Part shown: positions 17,450 to 26,351 of the stretch, in pieces
Layout of the letters: every line of letters begins with the position of its first letter
Numbering within the stretch: position 1 is the stretch's first letter
DNA from: Fulvitalea axinellae
GTDB lineage: Bacteria > Bacteroidota > Bacteroidia > Cytophagales > Cyclobacteriaceae
NCBI RefSeq assembly: GCF_036492835.1
Contig: NZ_AP025314.1
Span: 1,240,001 to 1,304,000 of the forward strand
Direction of reading: 5' to 3'
Length of the DNA stretch: 64,000 bases
The notes under the pieces: model-generated
Told to the model about the DNA's origin: nothing
The model's database searches: none
The model's input: only the letters and a program-made list of their open reading frames with translations
Position numbers and translations under genes: made by a program

Positions 17450-18139
17450 ATGAAGCAAATTTATCTTTTAGCCTTTTCGTTTTTTTTGTTGTCAACAGTA
17501 GGATTCGCCCAAAAAAAGAAGATTGACTTGAATCAGCTTATTCGGGAAACCCAAGTCAATATGACCCAAGGGAAGAATGTTGCGCTGGCATGGTGGATGC
17601 CTCAGGAGTTTTGGGAATTCTCATTTAGAAGTAATGAAGCTATAACAGAGTCCCAAATAGAAGAAATGATGGGATATGTGCGTCCATATAATGTGTTTGT
17701 AGTGTTAAAAGGGGAGATAGGTCCGTTAGGTAATCTAACTAACACTGTCAGCCCTGAGGAGATGGCGGAAAGTATGGTTTTGAAAAATATGGTAGATGGA
17801 AGCGAGTACAAGGTTTTGGGCGAAGGGGAGTTTGACGCCAACTTGCAAACGTTTTTATCGATGATGAAACCCATGTTTAAAAATATGCTTGGAAAACTGG
17901 GAGAGAATATGAACTTCTATGTTTTCCAAGGGCTGGAAGGGGACGGAAGCAGGGTCATGGACCCAACTCGGAAGGGAAAGTTCAGAATGGCTTTTATGGG
18001 AAAAAAAGCTCATTGGGAATTTCCATTGGCAACTTTTTCAGCGCCGAAGGAATGTCCGGTGGACAAAAAGGAAATGAACGGAACTTGGAACTATTGCCCG
18101 TGGCACGGTAAAAAGCTTGAAGAAATCGCCGTGCAATAA
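17450..18139 (+). CDS. Hypothetical secreted protein
   Basis: 229 residues with a cleavable signal peptide (MKQIYLLAFSFFLLSTVGFAQ). The body has no domain I recognise; it mentions an alternating hydrophobic pattern typical of a small alpha/beta fold. The C-terminus carries ECPVDKKEMNGTWNYCPWHGKK, i.e. two CP pairs and a CPWHG, resembling half of a zinc ribbon. Single gene followed by a strong terminator. Confidence 0.75.
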   Translation: MKQIYLLAFSFFLLSTVGFAQKKKIDLNQLIRETQVNMTQGKNVALAWWMPQEFWEFSFRSNEAITESQIEEMMGYVRPYNVFVVLKGEIGPLGNLTNTVSPEEMAESMVLKNMVDGSEYKVLGEGEFDANLQTFLSMMKPMFKNMLGKLGENMNFYVFQGLEGDGSRVMDPTRKGKFRMAFMGKKAHWEFPLATFSAPKECPVDKKEMNGTWNYCPWHGKKLEEIAVQ

Positions 18140-18184
18140 TGCATTTCTATCCGTTCACGGTGTTTTAGTGTTAAGGGAAATATT

Positions 18185-18230
18185 AAACGAGGTTATTCCA
18201 TTAAGAATAACCTCGTTTTTATTTTTTAGG
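18185..18230 (+). terminator. Intrinsic terminator
   Basis: Perfect 13-bp stem AACGAGGTTATTC (18186-18198) with GAATAACCTCGTT (18205-18217), loop CATTAA, then TTTTTATTTTTT. Confidence 0.9.
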
Positions 18231-18249
18231 ATATAAGTTATCTCAGGCT

Positions 18250-19419
18250 TTATATCCATTTACCGGAAAAAATAACTGGATTATCATCCTCGCTCACTTT
18301 ATCCTGAAGGTTTTTTACCCATTCCATTTCCTTTTTGGGCAGTTCGTTTTTCTCAATAATCTTATCCAATTTGTTTTTTAGATCGATAGCGTTTACTGAA
18401 CAATAGAAAACGCCTCTGTCAAGATTCATCAGGCGCTTACCTAACGGTATCCCGTACGTATCATAGGTGAATTTTTTTATTTCTACAGTTTCATTTTTTT
18501 TCTTGTCGTAGAGATAAGAGGCGTCACCGGCTGTCATTATGGCCCCAAATGCTTCTTTAACTTTCGAAAGTGTTAGGTATGTGTATTTTTCCGATGTGTG
18601 CGTGCAATTCATAAAGCTGACAATAAATCCTTCATCGATAAAGGTGGTATCCTTGCCTTGGATCTGCAATACAGGATCCCTTCGTTTTTTGTCCAGCCTG
18701 TACATTGGCTCTGATTGATTCGTCAAGAGTAGAAGGTGTTCATCGTCCGCTTTTTTAAGAGTTGGTTTGTTAAAGGACTTGGGCCATAGCTCTTTTGCAA
18801 TTGGTTTTCGCTTATAGCCGTCAATGATTCTTCCGGAATGGCTAAGGGAAAAATATTCATAGCCAGAGCTTTTGTACTTGTTCGGAGCAATCACTAAAGT
18901 GGTGTCATTGACGGAAGCCATATTGAATATATCACTGCAATGCTCTATAGGAATATTAATGTCTTTTTCGAATTCACCTGTTTCCAGATTGAACTTGCAG
19001 ATATAGTTGTTTTTAAAACCATTGTAAAATAAGTGTTTCTCGTGGTCGTCCACGGCCCAACTCATTACCATTTGGCTGAATTCTCTTGGCCCTTTTCCGC
19101 TTCGGGTGATTGTGCGGATAAACTTTCCGTTTGAGTCGAATTGCAGAATATTTTTTCTAGTGACTGAGATAATATATTTCTTCCCGACAAAGCCTCTAAA
19201 GTAGCGCATAAGAGACTCTTCCTCAGAACTCAAACGTATAACCCGAATGTCTTTGGCGATTTGGCTTAATGGAATAGGTTTGGACTCGAATTCTTGATTC
19301 AAGTCTATGGTTATCATTTCTTGGGCGGAGGCTGGTTCTTTGCTTTGGTTTTTGTCACCGCAAGCCGAAAGCAAAGCGATAAAAATCGAGACGAGAATAA
19401 GACGGAGTATTGATTTCAT
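18250..19419 (-). CDS. 6-bladed beta-propeller lipoprotein
   Basis: 389 residues. Lipoprotein signal ending LLSACGDK (Cys about 20). IAKDIRVIRLSSEEE corresponds to the first strand of the family, followed by the conserved GKGPREFSQM (KGxGPxEY variant) and FDSNGKFIRTI blade motifs. Convergent with the preceding gene across the terminator at 18185-18230. No function is known; gene is low-GC like its relatives at 13235 and 15700. Confidence 0.8.
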   Translation of the reverse strand: MKSILRLILVSIFIALLSACGDKNQSKEPASAQEMITIDLNQEFESKPIPLSQIAKDIRVIRLSSEEESLMRYFRGFVGKKYIISVTRKNILQFDSNGKFIRTITRSGKGPREFSQMVMSWAVDDHEKHLFYNGFKNNYICKFNLETGEFEKDINIPIEHCSDIFNMASVNDTTLVIAPNKYKSSGYEYFSLSHSGRIIDGYKRKPIAKELWPKSFNKPTLKKADDEHLLLLTNQSEPMYRLDKKRRDPVLQIQGKDTTFIDEGFIVSFMNCTHTSEKYTYLTLSKVKEAFGAIMTAGDASYLYDKKKNETVEIKKFTYDTYGIPLGKRLMNLDRGVFYCSVNAIDLKNKLDKIIEKNELPKKEMEWVKNLQDKVSEDDNPVIFSGKWI

Positions 19420-20019
19420 TTAAAAAGCTATTTGTTGGAAAAAGTAAAAGGCTAAAATAGCTTAAAAAATTTATATAATAACTTCTATTTAGAGTCTATA
19501 TTTCCAGTAATAAGAAGTATAGACTCGTTTTTGTCTAAGTATAGAGTTGAAAAATAAGAATTGCTGTTTTTTCCATAGATTGATTCACGATAGCTTTCAA
19601 GTCAAGCTGACCGTATTATGTTGGACGATGGAGCAATGAAGCTTCGGATTTTCTCGCAATAAACGCTTTGATAGCAGGTTTGGCTGATAGAAACTGACCA
19701 GAAACTGATATATTCCGACCATTTCCCGTTTTTGTATTTTGTCTTGGGCGAATTTCTCGGGAGAGTTTATTGACCCTCTCGGTTTAATTGTCAGCGGTCG
19801 GGATGCGAATCGTATTTTTCGGTGAAATTGATAGGAATAAGTTTTCATTTTTTGATTTGGCTCCGAAAATTCAGGATCAGGATAAACCGTTTCGCACCAA
19901 AATTCAGTGTTTGACCCTGATGTAATGAGTTTTACGCTGACTAATTGGCGCTTGGGCCTTATATTTATAGAATGTTCTCAAATGAAACCCCAGTGGCTTT
20001 GATCGGAGCGGAACTTCTG
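19420..20019. other. Divergent spacer, no credible gene
   Basis: 600 bases between divergent genes. It contains an inverted repeat GAGTCTATA (19492-19500) / TATAGACTC (19518-19526) that would lie in the 5' leader of the minus-strand propeller gene. An 83-codon minus-strand frame at 19597-19848 has no recognisable feature and is not called. Confidence 0.45.
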
Positions 20020-21141
20020 ATGAGGAAGTATTGGAAAAAAACGGGAAAGTCAATTCTGTTCGGACTTATGTTATTGGCTGTCTTGGCCTTGAATAACTTG
20101 GCGGTAGCGCAAAGTCAACACGTCTTTCTGGACAGCTCGTACGTAGTGAATTATCGGGATCTTTTTTCCGTAAAACTTTACGGTATTGTAAGGTCCAATA
20201 CTTGGAATCTGAAATTCGAAGATCAGCTTGGTAAGGAAACTGAACTGAAATACTCGACGAATAGTAACGTGAACTTTGGCGCCGGTTTCAGCTACCGGCA
20301 TACGTCGGTGAGTTATGCGTTTAACCTGCCGATCATCAACAATGACAATGATCGTTACGGAAAAACCCGGGGGATAGATCTGCAGGCGAGCACTTACGCA
20401 AAGCGTTATTTCTTTGATGTTTACTTTTCCAGCCTGAGGGGAATGTATATGGAGAACCCGAAAGAGGGAGTATTCAGCGAATTGCAGGGGCAACCCGAAA
20501 TTTATAAGTTTCCCAATATGCGTTCGCGGTTTGTCGGTGGCGATTTTGTTTATGTTTTCAATCCGAAAAAGTACTCTTTGCGTTCGTCTTTTCTTGGTGA
20601 CGAGCGCCAGATGAAAAGCACGGGCTCGTTTTTGCTGGGAGTTTCGGCTTCTTACTCTTTTCTGGATAACGGAGACGAATCGATTTTGCCTCCCGTGGTC
20701 AGGGACACGCTTGGTGATCAGCTTGACGGCCAGCGATTGAAAATGATTAACGCCGGGATTTCTGTGGGATACGGTTATAATTTGGTGATAGGCAAACGAT
20801 TTTTCTTCAGTTTGGCCCTTTTGCCGGGTATCAATTATCGCAAAACGGTTTTTACGCCGATGGATGACGACGTGCCTTTGGAGAAGACGAATTCATTGGG
20901 AATTTACGCATTGATGCGGGCGGGAATGGGCTATAATGGCAAGCATCTGTATATGGGAGTCACCGCCATGTCACGGCGACAGGGAGCGCCGGGTGCCGAT
21001 GGGCTTTATGATACGCAGGTCAGCAACCAGAGTAGTACGATCAATTTCTTTGTGGGAAGAAGGTTTCGTTGGAATTGGCTGGACGAAAAAGCCGATAAGC
21101 TGGCTAAGTATAAAATCCCCAGGCTGTTCCTGAAAAAATAA
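20020..21141 (+). CDS. DUF4421-type outer-membrane beta-barrel protein
   Basis: 373 residues from the ATG at 20020 (MRKYWKKTGKSILFGLM...), preceded by a GGAGCGG stretch; this start yields a proper signal peptide (cleavage after NLAVA), whereas the upstream in-frame starts do not. After the signal, HVFLDSSYVVNYRDLFSVKLYG begins a run of alternating hydrophobic strands (GFSYRHTSVSYAFNLP, GIDLQASTYAKRYFFDVYF, GAGLSVGYGYNLVIGKRFFFSLALLPG-like segments) with an aromatic-rich end, typical of DUF4421 barrels of Bacteroidota. Specific role unknown. Confidence 0.78.
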   Translation: MRKYWKKTGKSILFGLMLLAVLALNNLAVAQSQHVFLDSSYVVNYRDLFSVKLYGIVRSNTWNLKFEDQLGKETELKYSTNSNVNFGAGFSYRHTSVSYAFNLPIINNDNDRYGKTRGIDLQASTYAKRYFFDVYFSSLRGMYMENPKEGVFSELQGQPEIYKFPNMRSRFVGGDFVYVFNPKKYSLRSSFLGDERQMKSTGSFLLGVSASYSFLDNGDESILPPVVRDTLGDQLDGQRLKMINAGISVGYGYNLVIGKRFFFSLALLPGINYRKTVFTPMDDDVPLEKTNSLGIYALMRAGMGYNGKHLYMGVTAMSRRQGAPGADGLYDTQVSNQSSTINFFVGRRFRWNWLDEKADKLAKYKIPRLFLKK

Positions 21142-21208
21142 AGGCGACAGAACCGAAGCCCAATCGCCTTTAAGAATGCCAGAGTAAAGTTACAGATATT
21201 CGAACCAA

Positions 21209-21240
21209 GTACTCTTTACACTTTACTGTTTACTCTGTAC
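21209..21240. repeat. Family A repeat downstream of hemE
   Basis: TACTCTTTACACTTTACTG then TTTACTCTGTAC, nine bases below the hemE stop. A partial copy in the opposite orientation (CAGAGTAAAGTTACAG, 21180-21192) follows the plus-strand barrel gene. Confidence 0.6.
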
Positions 21241-21248
21241 TATATAAA

Positions 21249-22289
21249 TCAGCGCATTTTCGCACTGTATTCTTTCACGGTATCGATAAAGCATTTCACT
21301 TTCTCAGGGTCGATATCCGGGTATAAACCGTGGCCGAGGTTGGCGATGTGTTTTTCGGATCCGAATGCGTCAAGCATTTTCTCCGTAGATTTTTTCACTT
21401 CTTCAAACGAACCGTAAAGCGCGCACGGGTCCAGGTTGCCTTGAAGTGTTTTGTCCGCTCCTACAAGTTTTCGCGATTCTGCGATATCCATGTTCCAGTC
21501 CAAGCCAACGGTGTTGCAGTTGAGCTTGCCCATTTCGGCACGGGCGAAGAATGCGCCTTTTGCGAAAACGGTCACAGGAACCCTAGGCATGAGCGCGTCA
21601 CAGATTTTCGAGATATAAGGCAGAGCGAAAGTGTTGAACTGCTCAGGGGAAAGGATTCCGGCCCAAGAGTCGAAAATCTGTACCATATCGGCGCCGGCGT
21701 CTACCTGAGCGTGAAGGTACTTGATGGTGCTTTCGGTAATCATGTCCAGAAGCTTGTGCGAAAGCGTTGGCTCGGTATAGAGCATACGTTTTGCCTTGGA
21801 GAAAGTCTTGCTTCCCGCCCCTTCGATCATATAAGAGAAAATGGTCCAAGGCGCACCGGCAAAACCGATAAGCGGAACACGGCCGTTGAGTTCTTTCTTC
21901 GTGATTTTGATAGCCTCAAGCACGTAATTGAGGTCGGTTTCGGGATCCGCCACCCGGATCTTTTTCAAATCGGCTTCCGAACTGATGGTCTCCGGGAACC
22001 AAGGACCGCGTTTTTCAACCATTTCGTAGGGCAGTCCCATCGCTTCCGGAATCACCAAGATGTCGGAAAAAATGATGGCGGCATCCACACCCAAGATGTC
22101 AACGGGCTGGATGGTCACCTCGGCGGCGAGTTCCGGCGTTTGGGCCAGCTCGATAAATCCGCTGACGCTGGCGCGTACGGCTCGGTACTCAGGAAGAATT
22201 CTGCCCGCTTGGCGCATAAGCCATACGGGAGTGCGTTCGGTTTTCTCGCCTTTTGCGGCACGAAGTATCAGATCGTTTTGTAGTTTCAT
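21249..22289 (-). CDS. hemE: Uroporphyrinogen decarboxylase
   Basis: 346 residues, the normal length. Cytosolic homodimer that removes four carboxyl groups from uroporphyrinogen III to give coproporphyrinogen III in haem synthesis. Seen: the N-terminal signature [17 protein letters not shown] with the conserved substrate-binding Arg pair, [14 protein letters not shown] with the catalytic Asp, [16 protein letters not shown] (signature 2) and [14 protein letters not shown] at the C-terminus. Stands alone on the minus strand, with no other haem gene in the window. Confidence 0.98.
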   Translation of the reverse strand: MKLQNDLILRAAKGEKTERTPVWLMRQAGRILPEYRAVRASVSGFIELAQTPELAAEVTIQPVDILGVDAAIIFSDILVIPEAMGLPYEMVEKRGPWFPETISSEADLKKIRVADPETDLNYVLEAIKITKKELNGRVPLIGFAGAPWTIFSYMIEGAGSKTFSKAKRMLYTEPTLSHKLLDMITESTIKYLHAQVDAGADMVQIFDSWAGILSPEQFNTFALPYISKICDALMPRVPVTVFAKGAFFARAEMGKLNCNTVGLDWNMDIAESRKLVGADKTLQGNLDPCALYGSFEEVKKSTEKMLDAFGSEKHIANLGHGLYPDIDPEKVKCFIDTVKEYSAKMR

Positions 22290-22390
22290 ATGTGTCAGTC
22301 AGTAGCGGAATGCTAAACGGCGCATACGCCGCGCCGAGGCGCAAAGTTACGAAGAATCAAGCAAAGGCCGAAACGGAGGTTTCCGGCAAG

Positions 22391-22420
22391 AAAAAGCCCG
22401 TTCCGGAAAGGGAACGGGCC
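22391..22420 (-). terminator. Intrinsic terminator of the GIN-domain gene
   Basis: GCCCGTTCC (22396-22404) and GGAACGGGC (22411-22419) form a 9-bp stem; on the minus strand it is followed by a T run (plus-strand AAAAA at 22391-22395). Confidence 0.88.
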
Positions 22421-22443
22421 GTGAATGTTTTTGTTGGCTGTAT

Positions 22444-23124
22444 CTATTGTTGGTTGATTGTTCCGCCAACCGATTTTTTGGTGTCCAGCTTCTTTGGGTT
22501 GCCCTTGTAGTTCACTATTCCGCCGGTGTAGGCGCGGGCTTCCAAAACTTCGAGTGGCTGTACGTCTACGTGTCCGCCGGTATTGGCTTTTACGTAAGCC
22601 TCTTTTGCCTTGAGGTGGTAAGTGTCTATCACTCCGCCTGATCCGGCTGTGGCTTTCAGGTTGTTGGCTGATCCCTTGAGCGATATTTCGCCCCCGCTTG
22701 ATGCGCTGGCGGTGATAAAGTCGGCTGTTACCGGAATCTCGATACGGGCGCCGGCGCCGGCTTCCACTGTCAGGTTGTCGACTTCCATTGTGCCGTTAGA
22801 TACAATTTTGCCTCCGGCCGAAGCGCTGAGTTCCTGCAAGTCGGTGTACGTTACGTAAGCGTCCACTTTTATGTCGCGGTACACTTTAGTGCGGAGCTTT
22901 ATCTTCAGTTCGTTGTTTTTCACTTCAGTCACTACGTCTTGGGTAGTGATGTTGTCGTTGGTCTTGATCCTTACGGAGATTTTCGACCCTTTCACCAGGT
23001 GAACTTTCACTTTATTGAACACGCGGATTTTGGAAAAAGAGCTGACAGGACGGTCCACGTCGTGCTGGGCTGATGCGGTAAAGGCCAAAAACAATAAGGC
23101 TATGAAAAAAGCTGTGTGTTTCAT
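22444..23124 (-). CDS. GIN-domain (DUF2807) secreted protein
   Basis: 226 residues: signal peptide MKHTAFFIALLFLAFTASAQ, then the head-GIN domain, a right-handed beta-helix-like fold common in Bacteroidota. Seen: RPVSSFSKIRVFNKVKVHLVKG opening, then repeated Ala/Ser/Gly-rich rungs (LSASAGGKIVSNG, VEAGAGARIEIP, ASASSGGEISLKG, ATAGSGGVIDTYH, VKANTGGHVDV, ARAYTGGIVNY). Members have been called putative adhesins or auto-transporter-like, but function is not established. Confidence 0.9.
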   Translation of the reverse strand: MKHTAFFIALLFLAFTASAQHDVDRPVSSFSKIRVFNKVKVHLVKGSKISVRIKTNDNITTQDVVTEVKNNELKIKLRTKVYRDIKVDAYVTYTDLQELSASAGGKIVSNGTMEVDNLTVEAGAGARIEIPVTADFITASASSGGEISLKGSANNLKATAGSGGVIDTYHLKAKEAYVKANTGGHVDVQPLEVLEARAYTGGIVNYKGNPKKLDTKKSVGGTINQQ

Positions 23125-23230
23125 GTCGAATTTTTTTTGAAAATACGGCGATCACTTTCCAATTTCAAGATTGGCGGGAAAAAATGTGGTTTCGTCGGCC
23201 GTTATGGGGGTGTGCGGAAATACTGGGCAC

Positions 23231-23259
23231 AAAAAAAGCAAAGCGGTAAAAGCTTTGCT
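23231..23259 (-). terminator. Intrinsic terminator of the small basic-protein gene
   Basis: AGCAAAGC (23238-23245) with GCTTTGCT (23252-23259), seven-base loop, and on the minus strand a run of Ts. It lies 41 bases beyond the small gene's stop, supporting that gene as a transcription unit. Confidence 0.85.
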
Positions 23260-23299
23260 CTCTCGGCCCGAAGGCCTGTAATTTTCTCGAAAGTATCGA

Positions 23300-23443
23300 T
23301 TATGAAGCGAATTGTTTCTTCAATTCCTCGATGTCAACTTTCTTGATTACCGGAGTGAAGCCGTTAACCTTGAAAGAAGTAGCTCTTCTTCTAGCTCTGC
23401 CCTTGAGGCGAGAAGCTTTTTTGTTCAAGCTTGTAGATGCCAT
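23300..23443 (-). CDS. Small highly basic protein, 47 residues; possible ribosomal protein
   Basis: ATG at 23443, stop TAA at 23300. The product begins MASTSLNKKASRLKGRAR and continues with RRATSFKVNGFTPVIKK, ending in a short acidic-basic helix (VDIEELKKQFAS). Composition (about 12 Lys/Arg in the first 35 residues, almost no acids until the end) and size are like ribosome-associated proteins. Bacteroidota have a lineage-specific small ribosomal protein, bL38, and this is one possibility, but I cannot verify the sequence match. A terminator follows at once, and a TAAATTTG box lies upstream. Confidence 0.7.
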   Translation of the reverse strand: MASTSLNKKASRLKGRARRRATSFKVNGFTPVIKKVDIEELKKQFAS

Positions 23444-23480
23444 GATTCTAGTTTCTTTGATTCAGTTCTTAAACAGTCCG

Positions 23481-23488
23481 CAAATTTA
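23481..23488 (-). promoter_or_regulatory. Candidate Bacteroidota -7 box (TAAATTTG)
   Basis: Matches the TAnnTTTG consensus of Bacteroidota sigma factors about 38 bases upstream of the small gene's ATG. A TTTG further upstream is spaced 24 bases away, rather longer than ideal, so only the -7 part is convincing. Confidence 0.35.
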
Positions 23489-23712
23489 AACGATCGCCGG
23501 ACAATTATGAAACAAACGGGCGATTATTTGCCGGAGGATTAGGCCTTTGTCTTCCGAATATTCTCCGACAACGGATCGCCTTTCGGCTTGTTTTTGTATT
23601 TTTGCAACTCGTTTGGGAGCGCGTGTGTTGCGTGGCCCGACGAATTTGACCGAAGAATCATAAGTGTGGGGTTTGGATGCGAGTCTAGGCCCATTATAAA
23701 TAGAATATCCAG

Positions 23713-25083
23713 ATGGCAAAGCAAAAACCGAGTATCCCGAAAGGAACCAGAGATTTTGGACCCGACAAAATGGTGCGCAGAAACCATATTTTTAATACGA
23801 TCCGCAGTGTTTTCGGGCATTTCGGCTTTATGCCCCTGGAAACGCCCTCAATGGAAAACCTTAATACGCTGACAGGAAAATATGGCGACGAGGGTGACCA
23901 GTTGTTGTACAAGGTGCTTAATTCGGGAGATTATCTGAAGGATGCGAAACCGGAGGATATCGAGGCCGGATCAAAACACTTAGCGACAAAGATTTGCGAC
24001 CGCGGATTGCGTTACGACCTTACGGTTCCTTTCGCCCGTTACGTGGTGATGAACCGTAACGAGCTGACTTTCCCGTTCAAGCGCTACCAGATCCAGCCGG
24101 TATGGCGCGCCGACCGTCCGCAAAAGGGGCGTTATCGCGAGTTCTATCAGTGTGACGCCGATGTGGTGGGCACCGATTCGCTGATTTGCGAAGCGGAAAT
24201 CGTGTTGATGATCAACGAGGTATTCTCGAATTTGGACATAGACGATTACGGCATCAAGCTCAACAGCCGTAAGATCCTGACGGGAATTACCGAAGTGGTG
24301 GGCGCCGAGGGCCGTGAAGGCGAATTCTGCGTGGCCATTGACAAGTTGGACAAGATCGGTGAAGAGAAAGTGCTTGACGAGCTTCGTTCGCGCGGATTCG
24401 GAGAGGATTCTGTAGAGAAGATCAAACCTCTGTTCCATATCTCGGGAACCAACGAGGAGCGTATCGCCAGCATGAAGGAGTTTTTGGCCGAGTCCGAAAC
24501 TGGCCTGAAAGGCATCGCCGAGATTGAGGACACTTTCGCTTACCTGAAAGACTTTGGTTTGGAGAACGACCACGTTGATTTTGACATCACTTTGGCCCGT
24601 GGGCTCTCTTATTATACGGGCGCAATCTTCGAAGTGAAAGTAAACAATGTGAAGATCGGTAGCGTAAGCGGTGGCGGACGTTATGACAACCTCACCGGCG
24701 TGTTCGGTTTGGATGGCGTTTCCGGCGTGGGCATCTCTTTCGGCATCGATCGTATTTACGATGTGATGGAAGAGCTTGATCTGTTCCCTAAAGACCGTTT
24801 GGAAACCACCCAGGTGATGATCGTCAATTTTGACAAAACCGCCGAGAGATATTCTTTGGGCGTTTTGGCCAAGTTGCGCGCGCAAGGAATCAGCGCCGAG
24901 ATCTTCCCGGAATCGGCCAAGTTGAAGAAGCAGATGAACTACGCTAACAAGAAAGGCATTCCGTACGTGTTGCTGATTGGCTCTGACGAAATGGAGTCTG
25001 GCCAACTGACAATGAAAGACATGCGCGAGGGCGAGCAGACAAAGCTTGATTTGGATGGGATCATCGAAAAGGTGAAAGCCTGA
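23713..25083 (+). CDS. hisS: Histidyl-tRNA synthetase
   Basis: 456 residues. Class II synthetase charging tRNA-His in the cytosol. Seen: N-terminal PSIPKGTRDFGPD, motif 1 region after MVRRNHIFNTIRSVFGHFGF, YDLTVPFARYVV, motif 2 QIQPVWRADRPQKGRYREFYQCDADVVG (split here: RADRPQKGR then REFYQCDADVVG), the histidine-specific GLSYYTGAIFEV, GGGRYDNL, and motif 3 GVGISFGIDRI. The C-terminal anticodon-binding domain follows (VMIVNFDKTAERYSL). It has its own terminator. Confidence 0.98.
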   Translation: MAKQKPSIPKGTRDFGPDKMVRRNHIFNTIRSVFGHFGFMPLETPSMENLNTLTGKYGDEGDQLLYKVLNSGDYLKDAKPEDIEAGSKHLATKICDRGLRYDLTVPFARYVVMNRNELTFPFKRYQIQPVWRADRPQKGRYREFYQCDADVVGTDSLICEAEIVLMINEVFSNLDIDDYGIKLNSRKILTGITEVVGAEGREGEFCVAIDKLDKIGEEKVLDELRSRGFGEDSVEKIKPLFHISGTNEERIASMKEFLAESETGLKGIAEIEDTFAYLKDFGLENDHVDFDITLARGLSYYTGAIFEVKVNNVKIGSVSGGGRYDNLTGVFGLDGVSGVGISFGIDRIYDVMEELDLFPKDRLETTQVMIVNFDKTAERYSLGVLAKLRAQGISAEIFPESAKLKKQMNYANKKGIPYVLLIGSDEMESGQLTMKDMREGEQTKLDLDGIIEKVKA

Positions 25084-25121
25084 TCGGTTTAGAAAATAGC
25101 GTTCTGGTATTTCCGGATTTT

Positions 25122-25158
25122 GAGCCCGTATTCGATTAATCTTTTACGGGCTTTTTTG
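25122..25158 (+). terminator. Terminator of hisS
   Basis: AGCCCGTA (25123-25130) with TACGGGCT (25145-25152) followed by TTTTTTG. Confidence 0.85.
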
Positions 25159-25169
25159 TGCTGGGAAAA

Positions 25170-25199
25170 TAAAAAAAGCGCCCCGAAACCGGGGCGCTC
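25170..25199 (-). terminator. Terminator facing the minus-strand pdxJ
   Basis: AGCGCCCCG-AAAC-CGGGGCGCT perfect 9-bp stem with a seven-A run on the plus-strand left side, i.e. a T run for minus-strand transcripts. It is 270 bases downstream of pdxJ; the spacer 25200-25471 contains a Lys-rich open frame without a start codon (not called) and nothing else I can name. Confidence 0.85.
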
Positions 25200-25471
25200 C
25201 CAAACCATGTGTTTTGAACGAATCCTCTATGAGTGCAAAAGTAAAAGAAAGTGTAGTTACATTAACAAATCTCGATGCATTAAAATTTCAATTCATTAAG
25301 AACTCCCGGTCATGTGATGCAAAAAAAAGGTAAAGTTCAATTAGTGAAGCCGTGATTTTCACAAACCTCAACTTGCTTGTTTGTTTCCGTCCTTGATTTT
25401 TACCTTGTTTTTCGCTTTTTTAGCTTCCTTTTGCGCTTTCTGATTATAGGCGTTCGCTACAAATGCCGCAT

Positions 25472-26188
25472 TTATACGTCCAGTTCCCTAAGATACATCT
25501 GGATAGTGTTCTCCAAACCGAAATACAAAGCGTCGGAAATCAGCGCGTGACCGATCGATACCTCGTCAAGATTAGGGATGCGCTCTTTCAGGTAGCGGAG
25601 ATTGTTCAGGTCCAAGTCGTGTCCGGCGTTGATGCCCAATCCGAGTTCTTTTGCCTTTTCGGCCGCCTCCACGTATGGCTTCACCGCAGCTTCTCTGTCA
25701 GCTTCGTATCCGTCGGCGTAAGGCTCGGTGTACAGTTCCACACGGTCGGCCCCGATTTTGGCGGCGCCTTCCACCATTACAGGATCCGGATCCACGAAAA
25801 TAGAAACGCGCGCTCCGGCGGCTTGAAGCCTCTTGGTGATTCCTTTCAGAAGCTCGGCGTTGGCAACAGTGTCCCAGCCGGCGTTTGAGGTGATGGCGTC
25901 CGGGGCGTCGGGCACCAGCGTGGCTTGCGCCGGTTTGGTCTCTTCGACGATTTTCATGTAGCGTTCGTCCGGATATCCTTCGATGTTAAACTCCGTGGTG
26001 ACGATCTCGAACAAATCGTAGCAATCTTTTTTCGTGATATGCCTTTCGTCCGGGCGCGGGTGGACGGTGATGCCTTGTCCGCCGAAACGCTCGCAGTCTT
26101 TGGCTACCTGCACCACGTTCGGGTTGTCGTGTCCGCGCGAATTGCGGAGCGTCGCCACTTTGTTGATATTAACGCTCAGTTTAGTCAT
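25472..26188 (-). CDS. pdxJ: Pyridoxine 5'-phosphate synthase
   Basis: 238 residues, full length. TIM-barrel enzyme condensing 1-deoxyxylulose 5-phosphate with aminoacetone 3-phosphate to form pyridoxine 5'-phosphate (vitamin B6). Seen: [16 protein letters not shown] with catalytic residues, [72 protein letters not shown]. In many Bacteroidota pdxJ neighbours an alpha/beta hydrolase and CBS genes, which here lie 2 kb away on the other strand. Confidence 0.98.
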   Translation of the reverse strand: MTKLSVNINKVATLRNSRGHDNPNVVQVAKDCERFGGQGITVHPRPDERHITKKDCYDLFEIVTTEFNIEGYPDERYMKIVEETKPAQATLVPDAPDAITSNAGWDTVANAELLKGITKRLQAAGARVSIFVDPDPVMVEGAAKIGADRVELYTEPYADGYEADREAAVKPYVEAAEKAKELGLGINAGHDLDLNNLRYLKERIPNLDEVSIGHALISDALYFGLENTIQMYLRELDV

Positions 26189-26351
26189 GGGGAGTCAGTT
26201 TTTGTAATTTTGCGACCCGAAGGCCGGGGAATCGTCCGTTTCTGTTTTTTTTTCGATTTTCCCGCCAGTTTATTGGCCTTTCGGCCTCAATTTACAATTT
26301 AGATCGCTATTTTATCAACAAAGCAAAGTCAAAACCAAATCAGTAAAAGAA

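Noticed and set aside
19597..19848. 83-codon minus-strand frame in the spacer before the DUF4421 gene
   Set aside because: No signal, domain, terminator or partner; composition looks random.
25380..25480. Lys-rich open frame (AYNQKAQKEAKKAKNKVK) on the minus strand after pdxJ
   Set aside because: The frame has no ATG, GTG or TTG start between the preceding stop and the coding-like part.
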